The notes: generated by a model from the sequence alone, not told the origin. 64,000 nt of DNA from Rivularia sp963920925 (GCF_963920925.1 NZ_CAWUDI010000018.1:62001-126000), one strand, 5' to 3'; positions 34,886-45,026 are shown, counted from the stretch's first letter. Numbers and translations: made by a program.

Positions 34886-35338
34886 ATGGATATCAAAAAA
34901 TCCTTACCTATAAAGATTGAAGCTCATGAAGCAAGTTTAATTCAAACTAAAAATGAAATTCAGAAATTTATCAAAATGTCTGAAGGTTTATTATTTGACC
35001 AAGTTGGGCTTGATGCTCTTATTGGAACAATTCCTGGAGTAGGTGGAATGTATACGGGAATAATGGGTATCTGGTTACTATCGCAATCTTATAAAGTACG
35101 AGCAGATAATGAAGATAAACTAATGATTGTTGCTCTTACTATTGTCGATGTAGTGGTAGGAATACTTCCTATTTTTGGCGATATTATCGATACATTTTTA
35201 CGAGTTCATGCTTTGAATGGTAATCGCTTGATTACACATATCGATAAACAACTCATGTTAATTGAGAATACTCGCGAGCAATTAAATCAAGGCTTTAATC
35301 CCGATTTAAGTTCTCTGGAAAATTTATTGCTTCGATAG
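34886..35338 (+). CDS. DUF4112 membrane protein
   Basis: 150 aa. DUF4112 signatures are LDALIGTIPGVGGMYTG, the membrane segments ITGIMGIWLLSQS-like (about 50-68) and ALTIVDVVVGILPIFGDIID (about 88-107), then TFLRVHALNGNRLI. Function unknown. It is divergent from the NYN/ubiquitin-like run and has its own copy of the GTGGAA palindrome, which suggests it belongs to the same regulated island. The N-terminal 40 residues are polar and helical. Confidence 0.75.
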   Translation: MDIKKSLPIKIEAHEASLIQTKNEIQKFIKMSEGLLFDQVGLDALIGTIPGVGGMYTGIMGIWLLSQSYKVRADNEDKLMIVALTIVDVVVGILPIFGDIIDTFLRVHALNGNRLITHIDKQLMLIENTREQLNQGFNPDLSSLENLLLR

Positions 35339-35392
35339 TTCTGAGTTTGAAAATAATGCTTGCTTTGTCTAACTAAAAAGTGAAATAGTGAA

Positions 35393-36040
35393 ATGAATAA
35401 GTTAATTCCAGGTATCGCAGCATTAGGTTTATGCTTTGTTTATCCAAGTATTGCTAATTCCCAGCAGATTACTAGATTTGAGCATCAAGACGATACATAC
35501 TATCACCAAAACTTAAATTCAAAAGGTGTTGCACGCTATCAATATAAAATCCCTGCGAATACTTTTGGAGTTTTCACGCTCAAAAATAGTAGTGGTAGGT
35601 CAGATTTTGATATTTTTGTCTATGATTCTAGCAATGGAAAATTACTATATAAAAAAGATAAATTGGGAACACAAACAGAGTTAGTTGTTACACAACTTTT
35701 TACAGAGAATAAAGATGTAATTATTAAAGTAGTCAATTATGGCTCCCAAACATCTCGATACAAACTTTATGCGAATTATGTAAATCCTGCAACTAAATTT
35801 TTGATTGCAGTAGCTGGGGTTCCTTTCTGTAATCCCGAACGAAATGATAAAACATCTTCGAGAATATTTACAAGTCTTTCTTCAATACTTCAAGGTAAAG
35901 ATGTAGGAGGTGTAGCTAAAGATGTTTTAATTAATGAAGTAACTATGGAAATGAGAAATCAATTTGGTTACGGATGTACGGGTGAATTTATGGTTAATTG
36001 GGGTGTTTCTATATTTAAAGGTTTTCTTCGGAATTATTAG
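35393..36040 (+). CDS. Secreted protein with PPC-like beta-sandwich domain
   Basis: 215 aa. A signal peptide (GIAALGLCFVYPSIANS) is followed by a beta-sandwich that resembles the bacterial pre-peptidase C-terminal (PPC) domain: FGVFTLKNSSGRSDFDIFVY and VVNYGSQTSRYKLYANYV. The last 80 residues, with two Cys (FCNPERN and GCTGEFM), are not recognised. It lies 54 bp after the DUF4112 gene on the same strand, so the two may be co-transcribed. A periplasmic or extracellular location is inferred. Confidence 0.55.
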   Translation: MNKLIPGIAALGLCFVYPSIANSQQITRFEHQDDTYYHQNLNSKGVARYQYKIPANTFGVFTLKNSSGRSDFDIFVYDSSNGKLLYKKDKLGTQTELVVTQLFTENKDVIIKVVNYGSQTSRYKLYANYVNPATKFLIAVAGVPFCNPERNDKTSSRIFTSLSSILQGKDVGGVAKDVLINEVTMEMRNQFGYGCTGEFMVNWGVSIFKGFLRNY

Positions 36041-36070
36041 TTTTTTTAGATAGATAAAATAAATTATTGT

Positions 36071-36095
36071 AGAGACGTTGCAGTGCAACGTCTCT
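36071..36095. terminator. Dispersed palindrome, possible terminator
   Basis: Perfect 12-bp arms AGAGACGTTGCA and TGCAACGTCTCT with a one-base centre, 30 bp after the stop of the secreted-protein gene. It is a common cyanobacterial intergenic palindrome; with no T tract, the terminator role is uncertain. Confidence 0.45.
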
Positions 36096-36158
36096 AAATG
36101 TCATTTCATAGCAGCATAAAACAACCGCAAAAATTAAAAGGAAAGATTTCCTTTCATT

Positions 36159-36983
36159 CTACTGTTCAGTATCGTTTTCTTCCAACCAAGTAATCAAATC
36201 ATCAATTTTAGAAATATTGAACAAAGCCACACCTAAAGCTTCTAATTTCTCAACAGGTAAAACATTGACTCTTTCCACAATCGATGATTCCAACTCACCA
36301 AAACGCTGGTTGAGCAAAAGCATACAAAATGAAAGCTTTCCTTTTTCTTCTCCCTTTTGTTCAATATCTTGGTAAATAACTGATTCTTGCATAATATCCT
36401 CGCTTAAAAATCTACGAATTAAATCCTTCTCAAATTTTAAACCGACTAAAATTTCCGTATATGCTGCTATCTCTTGTCTTGACTCCCTAATAGGAATTTT
36501 AGCAACACTTTGGGCTACTTGGGATAGTAACTGTTCGGGGGAATCTGTACGTGTTAAGGGTGCAAGAGGTAGTAATGCTGGATTATTGAGAAATATCGTA
36601 GAATCTTGCTCCCACATTCGTATGACTCGGTAGCGATGGGTTGTCATTTCGTTCACATATTCTTCAGTGAAAGCGATTTCGTTATTTGTTTCTTGCAAAA
36701 AGATAACTACTTGGGTAATCCGAAGTTTGTATTGTTTTACCAACCTTACGAAATAATCCAACATCCGAAAGGGAATTGGAGGTTTAGATTTTGTTGAAGT
36801 CTGAAATTTAATATGTAAAATTCTGTTTGTTGTTTGTAGAAAAGTAACAGAATCTGCTCGTATTGGTTCGATACTTAATTCTGTTTTTAAAACTTTTACT
36901 GGTGATTCTACTGTTATTAACCAACGAGCAAAATCATCAGGATATTTTTCTGCTAATAACTTACAAACGTTGTCTTTACTCAC
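36159..36983 (-). CDS. Rpn-family PD-(D/E)XK nuclease/transposase-like protein with DUF4351
   Basis: 274 aa. The N-terminal half carries Rpn-family sequence (DDFARWLI, ELSIEPIRADSVTFLQ, ILHIKFQTS, FRMLDYFVRL), a divergent PD-(D/E)XK core with a weakened ExK motif (HIKFQ). The C-terminal DUF4351 is LLLNQRFGELESSIVERVNVL through DDLITWLEEN. Such proteins are abundant in cyanobacteria and are thought to promote RecA-independent recombination. It is adjacent to the trailer end of array 2 but not obviously linked to CRISPR function. Confidence 0.75.
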   Translation of the reverse strand: MSKDNVCKLLAEKYPDDFARWLITVESPVKVLKTELSIEPIRADSVTFLQTTNRILHIKFQTSTKSKPPIPFRMLDYFVRLVKQYKLRITQVVIFLQETNNEIAFTEEYVNEMTTHRYRVIRMWEQDSTIFLNNPALLPLAPLTRTDSPEQLLSQVAQSVAKIPIRESRQEIAAYTEILVGLKFEKDLIRRFLSEDIMQESVIYQDIEQKGEEKGKLSFCMLLLNQRFGELESSIVERVNVLPVEKLEALGVALFNISKIDDLITWLEENDTEQ

Positions 36984-37039
36984 TGTTACACCCGGATTTA
37001 TCTATTTATAATTATATATTTCCCATAAATAATAAATAA

Positions 37040-37077
37040 ATATCCCCGATTATTTTAATAAATCAGGGATATTTTTT
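37040..37077. terminator. Terminator hairpin at the trailer end of array 2
   Basis: Near-perfect stem ATATCCCCGATTATT with AATAAATCAGGGATAT, followed by TTTTTT on the plus strand and preceded by an AT-rich stretch. It could stop leftward transcription of the array as well as rightward read-through from the Rpn side. Confidence 0.6.
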
Positions 37078-37080
37078 GTA

Positions 37081-40000
37081 GTTTCCAACTAATCCGAATT
37101 AACCCAATCGGTGGGGAATGGGACGAAAGGTTTTTACAGAACCCTGCCTGTTTCCAACTAATCCGAATTAACCCAATCGGTGGGGTAAAGGCTTCACTGT
37201 CGTAGGGGGCTCTCTAACCGTTTCCAACTAATCCGAATTAACCCAATCGGTGGGGAAAATCTAATGAAGAACCAAGGCTTAATCTCTATAGAAAAGTTTC
37301 CAACTAATCCGAATTAACCCAATCGGTGGGGTTTTCTATATTGTTAGGTAACTACAATAGTCGTAAAGTTTCCAACTAATCCGAATTAACCCAATCGGTG
37401 GGGTGTTGAGGGGCTGTTACGAGTGAAAAACCACGAGCGTTTCCAACTAATCCGAATTAACCCAATCGGTGGGGAAGTTTGAAGTTTTGGCAAATGCAAG
37501 CTGGGTTTCAAAGGTTTCCAACTAATCCGAATTAACCCAATCGGTGGGGCAACGTGAAACAGGAACTGTTACAGGTTCAGGCTATACGTTTCCAACTAAT
37601 CCGAATTAACCCAATCGGTGGGGCACAGTTTTGAGGGCACAGTGTTTGGTGTGCTAAAGTTTCCAACTAATCCGAATTAACCCAATCGGTGGGGACGTTC
37701 GGTAGGGTAATAGTGCAAGAGATGTACGCTGACGTTTCCAACTAATCCGAATTAACCCAATCGGTGGGGTTAGCAAATATGGCAGTTACACTAGCTATCT
37801 TAGCGTTTCCAACTAATCCGAATTAACCCAATCGGTGGGGGCAAATAAGTGGGTTGTCATCAAAGGGGTTCTTTACGTTTCCAACTAATCCGAATTAACC
37901 CAATCGGTGGGGAGCTATTGCCACTGGCGGTAACGCTAGTGTTGATAACGTTTCCAACTAATCCGAATTAACCCAATCGGTGGGGACAGGAAATCTTCTA
38001 TTTTTAGGGTTTATTCTTACTGTTTCCAACTAATCCGAATTAACCCAATCGGTGGGGGTGAACAGCCTCACGTTCCAAGACGTGGAATGTGCTATGCAGT
38101 TTCCAACTAATCCGAATTAACCCAATCGGTGGGGCTTCCGGTCAGGTCTCTCCGATGGAAGCTGACGGTTTCCAACTAATCCGAATTAACCCAATCGGTG
38201 GGGCTTAATGACGCGAAACTCTTGCATTGTAGTGGCGTGTTTCCAACTAATCCGAATTAACCCAATCGGTGGGGTCTTTAAAGCCTAAAACTAACCGGGG
38301 AAAAGTTACAGTTTCCAACTAATCCGAATTAACCCAATCGGTGGGGGATGATAAAGGCTTAACTGATTTAGCCATAAAAGTGTTTCCAACTAATCCGAAT
38401 TAACCCAATCGGTGGGGTTTTTCTTAGAAAGATTTAATTTTTTTTGCTGCTCCAGTTTCCAACTAATCCGAATTAACCCAATCGGTGGGGGGGTAAAAAC
38501 ACCCGGGTATTCTGTCTTCATTAAAGGTTTCCAACTAATCCGAATTAACCCAATCGGTGGGGTTTTAGAAATCAAACGCACTGACGCAGAGCCAGTAAAG
38601 TTTCCAACTAATCCGAATTAACCCAATCGGTGGGGACGAGAGGAGCATACTTTTAGACCGCAAGGTTTCCAACTAATCCGAATTAACCCAATCGGTGGGG
38701 AAGAAGCGTTAAAATTTCAGGGGCAGAGTTTTCAGGTTTCCAACTAATCCGAATTAACCCAATCGGTGGGGAAACTCTTGCTGGCACTTACTGATACGGA
38801 GGAATCGCGTTTCCAACTAATCCGAATTAACCCAATCGGTGGGGCTTAAAGAAGAATCAAGTTTCGAGGCTATGAAGGAGCGTTTCCAACTAATCCGAAT
38901 TAACCCAATCGGTGGGGAGGATAGTCATCCTCAACTAAGTCCTCAATCTGAAACTGTTTCCAACTAATCCGAATTAACCCAATCGGTGGGGACTGGTTTA
39001 CAGTATGGATACCGACAAGCAACTAGCGTTTCCAACTAATCCGAATTAACCCAATCGGTGGGGGTACCGGTGCAAATTGGATCGAAGGAGACAGCGAAGT
39101 TTCCAACTAATCCGAATTAACCCAATCGGTGGGGTGGGGTCACGTCCTTGCGAACCATCCCCATTTCGGCAGGTTTCCAACTAATCCGAATTAACCCAAT
39201 CGGTGGGGCTAAGGGTGCAGATTATGTTGAGGGTGCAATGGTTTCCAACTAATCCGAATTAACCCAATCGGTGGGGTCGTAGAATTGTTCTGGCCGGTTA
39301 CAAAGCGTGTAAACGTTTCCAACTAATCCGAATTAACCCAATCGGTGGGGTGTCGCGCGCCTTCTCGCTTCGCAACCAATGTCTCCTGAAGGTTTCCAAC
39401 TAATCCGAATTAACCCAATCGGTGGGGGAGGGAGAAGCTTACTTTTGCCGAAACCCAGAAAAAGGTTTCCAACTAATCCGAATTAACCCAATCGGTGGGG
39501 TCGCTAGCACCGCCCGGCAACAGACTCTGGTAGATGACCGTTTCCAACTAATCCGAATTAACCCAATCGGTGGGGCAATTGGGGTTATTCTACGAAAACT
39601 CAGAGGGAGGAACGTTTCCAACTAATCCGAATTAACCCAATCGGTGGGGGCTCTTACTCTTTCCAATATCAAATCTGGTAAAATGTTTCCAACTAATCCG
39701 AATTAACCCAATCGGTGGGGTGGGAGATAAGTCTAATGACTCATTTCTTGAGAGTGTTTCCAACTAATCCGAATTAACCCAATCGGTGGGGTTCCGACGT
39801 CCCTGCAAATAAATAGTGAAAGGGATGTAAGTTTCCAACTAATCCGAATTAACCCAATCGGTGGGGTCTTCACATGGAAGTGATACACGACAACAAAGAA
39901 AGTAAGTTGTTTCCAACTAATCCGAATTAACCCAATCGGTGGGGGGTTATATAACCTATGAAGGAATGAATGCTTTCTACCGTTTCCAACTAATCCGAAT

Positions 40001-41762
40001 TAACCCAATCGGTGGGGATCTAGTATCAGGTCAGGAAAGAAGTACAAGATATCGTTTCCAACTAATCCGAATTAACCCAATCGGTGGGGAAGAAAAGAAA
40101 ATCCGGCTTTTGGAAAGCTGGATAAATCGTTTCCAACTAATCCGAATTAACCCAATCGGTGGGGAAACTGATGGCTGCGCTGATATAGTTTCTTTATCGT
40201 TTCCAACTAATCCGAATTAACCCAATCGGTGGGGAACCGCAGCAATTTGAAGAAGAAGAGTTATATATACAAGGTTTCCAACTAATCCGAATTAACCCAA
40301 TCGGTGGGGTCAGGAATTTTTTTCTTTAGAGGTTCAGAAAGGTTTCCAACTAATCCGAATTAACCCAATCGGTGGGGGCTGGTTTTGCTTTGGTATTCTG
40401 TTTATTTTCTCCTGGTTTCCAACTAATCCGAATTAACCCAATCGGTGGGGTAAATGGAAATACACTCAAAGCAGATTCTGCTTTGGTTTCCAACTAATCC
40501 GAATTAACCCAATCGGTGGGGCTACCCTTGAAGATCGTGATAAAAATGGAGTTGTTGACGTTTCCAACTAATCCGAATTAACCCAATCGGTGGGGATGAA
40601 ATGCATCATAAGGCTCATAATATTGCTCACAAATCGTTTCCAACTAATCCGAATTAACCCAATCGGTGGGGTCTGTCTGTACTACATCCTACGAAGGAAT
40701 CCCGTAGTTTCCAACTAATCCGAATTAACCCAATCGGTGGGGTAATTTAAAATAGGCTGATATACTAGCCTATTTTTTTGTTTCCAACTAATCCGAATTA
40801 ACCCAATCGGTGGGGAAGAGCTTTTAGGTGTTAACGATGTGTATTCTAAGGTTTCCAACTAATCCGAATTAACCCAATCGGTGGGGAATTCTGAGCAAGA
40901 TGAACTTGGGGTATTAGAAGAATTACCGTTTCCAACTAATCCGAATTAACCCAATCGGTGGGGGAGTCGAGAGATGGAAAGAGTAAGATTAGAACAAGCA
41001 AGGGTTTCCAACTAATCCGAATTAACCCAATCGGTGGGGATTTGAGAGCTTGAACGCTCATACAAACTCAAAGTTTCCAACTAATCCGAATTAACCCAAT
41101 CGGTGGGGGAAGAGATACTAATAATATCTTTTCAGTTTGGTTTATGGTTTCCAACTAATCCGAATTAACCCAATCGGTGGGGGATTGCTACGAAGCAGTT
41201 CAAGACGTACTGCAAAAGTTTCCAACTAATCCGAATTAACCCAATCGGTGGGGGCGAAAGCGAAGGTGACGTTAATGCCTCATTTCTAAAGTTTCCAACT
41301 AATCCGAATTAACCCAATCGGTGGGGTGGAGTAGTATCAGTTTGTTTAGAGAGGGCAGAAGAAGGTTTCCAACTAATCCGAATTAACCCAATCGGTGGGG
41401 TTCTGCTACAGTTAAATTTTCTGCTGCTTTAGTTTTTGTTTCCAACTAATCCGAATTAACCCAATCGGTGGGGCAGAACGGTGGAAGATACCGTTCTATT
41501 CAAACTGTTTCCAACTAATCCGAATTAACCCAATCGGTGGGGTTTCTGAAACCAACGTAAAATCTGTTTTCATAACGTTTCCAACTAATCCGAATTAACC
41601 CAATCGGTGGGGATTCTGCTCGCATTCATGCTGGATTTGTAAATGTTGACGTTTCCAACTAATCCGAATTAACCCAATCGGTGGGGTAGATTTTGCCCGA
41701 GTTATAGATTTGGATACAGGTAAAACGTTTCCAACTAATCCGAATTAACCCAATCGGTGGGG
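37081..41762 (-). CRISPR. CRISPR array 2: 65 repeats, 64 spacers
   Basis: 36-bp repeats spaced 68-78 bp apart, with spacers of about 32-41 bp. I counted 65 repeats and saw no variant among them. On the plus strand each begins GTTTCCAACTAATCCG and ends CGGTGGGG. In the transcribed (minus) direction it ends TCGGATTAGTTGGAAAC, the same 17-bp end as array 1. Transcription is leftward from the leader beside cas2, so the newest spacers are at the right end near 41700. The lack of any degenerate trailer repeat is unusual for an array this long. One spacer (40743-40779) contains a terminator-like hairpin. Confidence 0.98.
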
Positions 41763-41981
41763 AGTTCGTTCAGCAGCCTTTACCCAGTAAGGGTTTCAGA
41801 AGCCAAATCGACACCAGTCCTGAGAACAGGATAAATGCTGAAGAAAAATAAGTAAAGTACACACCTCAAACCCTTACCCAGTAAGGAATCGACACCACTC
41901 AACGAATAAATAGGCATTTGAGCGATTTGGCGAGTGGTGTCGATTTTCATGTTCACTTTATCTACGTAATAGAACTATAAG
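41763..41981 (-). promoter_or_regulatory. Leader region of CRISPR array 2
   Basis: 219 bp between the array and cas2. It contains two direct copies of a TTACCCAGTAAGG box (about 41780 and 41874), each followed by AATCGACACCA (41806 and 41887). A perfect 14-bp inverted repeat pairs AATCGACACCACTC (41887-41900) with GAGTGGTGTCGATT (41932-41945) across a 31-base loop. GTAAGGGTTT is shared with the array 1 leader. These boxes are candidates for leader recognition during spacer integration or for a transcription factor. Confidence 0.6.
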
Positions 41982-42263
41982 CTATATAACATAATAGTTT
42001 GGGGGCGCAGAGGGATGTTCGCTACCAATAGTTAATACTCTGGAAACGGCATCCTCAGAAATCCAATAAAATCGCACGTTGTCTTCGGATGGCTTGACAA
42101 TTCTTTTCGATTTCTCAAAAAGTTGTCGCATTTCATCCAAATTCAAAAAGCACTCAAATACAGAAAACTGTACTCTTTGCCCATAACCTTCTAAAAAGTT
42201 TGATAACTTAGTGCGTCTTTTATCATTAGGAATATCATACACAACAACAACTAACATACTCAA
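41982..42263 (-). CDS. cas2: CRISPR adaptation endonuclease subunit Cas2
   Basis: 93 aa, full family length. It begins MLVVVVYDIPNDKRRTKL, the first strand with the conserved Asp of the Cas2 ferredoxin fold, and contains YGQRVQFSVFEC, the typical second half. Cas2 dimers bridge two Cas1 dimers in the integrase. It is the last gene of the adaptation run, 85 bp after cas1 and next to the array 2 leader. Confidence 0.95.
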   Translation of the reverse strand: MSMLVVVVYDIPNDKRRTKLSNFLEGYGQRVQFSVFECFLNLDEMRQLFEKSKRIVKPSEDNVRFYWISEDAVSRVLTIGSEHPSAPPNYYVI

Positions 42264-42348
42264 TAGGATGTATTAATACTTAATCAAAATATAGACTTAT
42301 AAATATAAAACATCCTATTAGCTAATAGCAAATTAAAATCAAAAAATC

Positions 42349-43353
42349 TTAATCTGCTCTTAAAAAAGATTCATAGGTCATATCGGATAATAAACAGCGT
42401 TTATATCTCCTTACCTGTAATTGAATCGCATGTCGATATGTTACCTGAGAAATTAAATCTGGATGAGAAATTTCTTCATTCATTCGATTTTCAAACTGCT
42501 TAAGAAAAACCCTTCTAGCAGTTTGACTTAAATAAACTCCCCCAGTGGCTGCTACAACATCAAAATCTTTTGGCTTAAACAAAGAATGATTAATAATATT
42601 TAACACCAAGCTATCAACAATAGGAGAACGAAATTCTTCCATTAAATCAAAAGCTAAATAGGTCTTTTGTTTATCACCATAATGAAAATGACCGATATAA
42701 GGTGAAAGTCCTTCGGTAATTATAAAACTCAATACATTATTGAATAAAAGCGTATAGCCAAAACTCAATAGTGAATTTATCTCATCCGTAGGAGGCTGCC
42801 GAAATCTCTGGGAAAAACTAAATTTAGGATTAGTAATTAAATTTCCAAAAGCAGGAAAGTATCTAGCAGCAGCAATTCCTTCATAACCGCGTAATGTATC
42901 TAAATTATCAACATAGTTCAAAGCATCAATGTCTTGATTAATTCCATAGATAGCTTCTTCTACTTTTCCTATTTTGCGTCTGCGATTAAATCGCATCAAC
43001 AACTGTTTGGAATTCAACAATTTACCTAAAACAACCGCTCTTGATACGCTAAACCGAAATAAATCATCGTTACGTCTTTCTACTTGCACTAATTGATTAT
43101 CCAAATGAATAGATTTTTCGCTCCATAAGTGACCGTGATATGTACCAGTTTGACTGAGAAATACTACCGGAATTTGTTCTTTTAAAGAAGCTTGAATTAC
43201 TGGAGTTGATAGTTGAATATTACCAAATACTATAATTTGCTGTACATCCCGAATCGGAACTTCAAGTTTAGGTTTTTCTGAGACATGAATAATAAAGCGC
43301 TGATAATCTTTATAGATATTTGTTCCTTGTTCAATTAAGTAGATAGCCGCCAT
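42349..43353 (-). CDS. cas1: CRISPR integrase Cas1 (part of a split RT-Cas1)
   Basis: 334 aa from the ATG at 43353. Cas1 features are YLIEQGTNIYKDYQRFIIH, VQQIIVFGNIQLSTPVIQ, the metal-site region EGIAARYFPAF, GFTL-like SFGYTLLFNNVLSFIITEG, GLSPYIGHFH and DLMEEFRSPIVDSLV. The frame is open 70 codons further upstream to 43563 and encodes a plausible linker (SLSEPISSEESS, YENIRYLHKPYF). That linker meets the end of the RT gene at a run of nine A's. A -1 shift there would give an RT-Cas1 fusion of about 712 aa. No good ribosome site precedes 43353, which favours translation as a fusion. Confidence 0.93.
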   Translation of the reverse strand: MAAIYLIEQGTNIYKDYQRFIIHVSEKPKLEVPIRDVQQIIVFGNIQLSTPVIQASLKEQIPVVFLSQTGTYHGHLWSEKSIHLDNQLVQVERRNDDLFRFSVSRAVVLGKLLNSKQLLMRFNRRRKIGKVEEAIYGINQDIDALNYVDNLDTLRGYEGIAAARYFPAFGNLITNPKFSFSQRFRQPPTDEINSLLSFGYTLLFNNVLSFIITEGLSPYIGHFHYGDKQKTYLAFDLMEEFRSPIVDSLVLNIINHSLFKPKDFDVVAATGGVYLSQTARRVFLKQFENRMNEEISHPDLISQVTYRHAIQLQVRRYKRCLLSDMTYESFLRAD

Positions 43354-43517
43354 TTCTTGATTCCAAATATTTTTTTGAAAAGGACTGTCATCCTCTTTTA
43401 CTTGAGGGGGTTTTTCTGTAATTGTTTCAGCAAAATAAGGTTTATGCAGGTAACGTATATTTTCATAACCTAAACCACTAAAACCGTTAGTTAGTGAATT
43501 AGAAGCTTCAACAAAAT

Positions 43518-44486
43518 CTAAACTACTTTCCTCTGACGATATGGGTTCTGATAGACTTTTTTTTTACTAGTTTTTGTACTTCTATTTTCCCCGCGATTAT
43601 TTTCAATTCCTGACTTTAACTTGGCTTTATTTGTATCTACGGGGAAAATTGCATCTTCCAAGAAACCATGACCTAAAAACCTAAAACCACGTTCAAAACT
43701 AGTAATTTGGGTTTTCTCGGTATTTATTTCTAACCCGATTGCATCCAACAAATCAACAACTTCTGATTTTGCGATCGCGATTCGTTCTTGACTAGTTGAT
43801 AAAACCAAAAAATCATCAGCATAACGCACAATTTTTAAATCGGTTGCGCTGATGATTTCATCAAATTCATGGAGATAAATATTTGCCAAAATTGGAGAAA
43901 TAACCGCACCTTGAGGAATACCTTTTTGAGGTAGAATAATTCCTTCTCGCGTTTCCACCCCAACCGAAATCCAAGATTTAATTAAACATAAAATTCCTGG
44001 ATGATCGATATGCAATCTGACTTGTCTTAATAACCTATCGTGGTCGATATTATCAAAAAACTTGATAATATCAGCATCCAAAACCCAAACATAGCCCATA
44101 TCCCGATAATCTGCAATTTTCTCCACCGCATTGATATAAGATAAATTTGGACGATAAGCGAAACTAGCAGGTGAAAATTTCTCTTCCATTAACGGACTAA
44201 TGACACTTAATAAAGCCTGCTGAACAATTCTGTCTCGAATTGTTGGTATTTTCAACTCTCTTTGGCTGCCGTTTCTTTTAGGAATAATTACCTGTTTGCA
44301 AGCAAGAGGTTGATAGCTACCATCAGCAACAGAATTCATTAACTGATAAATATTAACCGTTTGATTCCCAGCAAAACTACTAATAGTTTCACCATCAACA
44401 CCTGCACAACCACGTTTATCGGCAACCTTTTCCCAAGCACGTTGAAAATTATTGATATCTATAAATTGGCTAGAAATATTATTCAT
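43518..44486 (-). CDS. CRISPR-associated reverse transcriptase (RT of RT-Cas1)
   Basis: 322 aa from the ATG at 44486. The longer frame to 44531 begins with repeat-derived ITNYQLPI, so I do not use it. It is group II intron-like RT: KQVIIPKRNGSQRELKIPT, FAYRPNLSYINAV, LDADIIKFFDNIDHDRL, GIPQGAVISPILANIYL, YADDFLVL (catalytic YADD) and FRFLGHGF. There is no intron maturase or endonuclease domain, and cas1 follows, so it should copy RNA-derived spacers for the integrase. The last codons after the A9 run (VYQNPYRQRKVV) are probably an out-of-frame tail. Confidence 0.92.
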   Translation of the reverse strand: MNNISSQFIDINNFQRAWEKVADKRGCAGVDGETISSFAGNQTVNIYQLMNSVADGSYQPLACKQVIIPKRNGSQRELKIPTIRDRIVQQALLSVISPLMEEKFSPASFAYRPNLSYINAVEKIADYRDMGYVWVLDADIIKFFDNIDHDRLLRQVRLHIDHPGILCLIKSWISVGVETREGIILPQKGIPQGAVISPILANIYLHEFDEIISATDLKIVRYADDFLVLSTSQERIAIAKSEVVDLLDAIGLEINTEKTQITSFERGFRFLGHGFLEDAIFPVDTNKAKLKSGIENNRGENRSTKTSKKKVYQNPYRQRKVV

Positions 44487-44531
44487 GGTAATTGGTAGTT
44501 GGTAATTGGTAATTGGGCATTCCTCCCTCAC

Positions 44532-45026
44532 CCCGCCCTGACGGGCACCCCTCTCCCAAGCTTGGGAGAGGGAATGGGGGAGAGGGCATTATCTTGAACA
44601 CCAACACGTTTTTTTGCATGATTTGATCTGGTTGATCTGGTTCCCAGGTTCAACCTGGGAACTAGGTTTCGGAGGCTCTGCCTCCTGCTACTGACAATGG
44701 TGCGAGAAGTTAGTTGAAACTGATATCTTGCACCATTCTCAAAAAGCTCCAAGAAACCCGGTTTCTAGTCGTGGAAGCATGAATATCTCGCTGTATAACC
44801 AACAAGAAACCGGGTTTCTGGCAATGGTGCAAGATGTGAGTTGAAACGCACTAAAATTCTTATTTAAGTAAGTTGGCGTTAAAAATCGTAATTAAGACAA
44901 GGGAGTAGGCAGTGGGCAGTAGGGGCAAGGCTTTGAGGCAAATTTACATTCTGTCATATAGCCCCGGTTTATTTCTGCTGACTTACTTAGTCGTCTTTAG
45001 ACGACTTGGTATGTGAGCCTGGGAAT
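44532..45026. repeat. Intergenic repeat block between RT and HD genes
   Basis: No gene seen in 495 bp. It contains a CCCTCTCCC-AAGCTT-GGGAGAGGG palindrome (about 44549-44572), and two palindromes AGAAACCCGGTTTCT and AGAAACCGGGTTTCT near 44752 and 44805. There are also two copies of a box with TGGTGC-AGA-and-AGTTGAAAC sequence, one inside an inverted repeat with TCTTGCACCATT. These are typical cyanobacterial dispersed elements. Confidence 0.65.

Noticed and set aside
37081..41762. Short open frames inside array 2 (for example 38390-38581, 39939-40220)
   Set aside because: They are made of translated CRISPR repeats (FQLIRINPIGG on one strand, PPIGLIRISWK on the other) and are not genes.
44487..44531. 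Longer N-terminus for the RT
   Set aside because: The 15 extra residues (REECPITNYQLPIT) come from intergenic repeat sequence; the ATG at 44486 begins the conserved protein.
44528..44752. 74-codon minus-strand frame upstream of the RT gene
   Set aside because: Lies wholly in dispersed palindromes and repeats, with no protein-like pattern.
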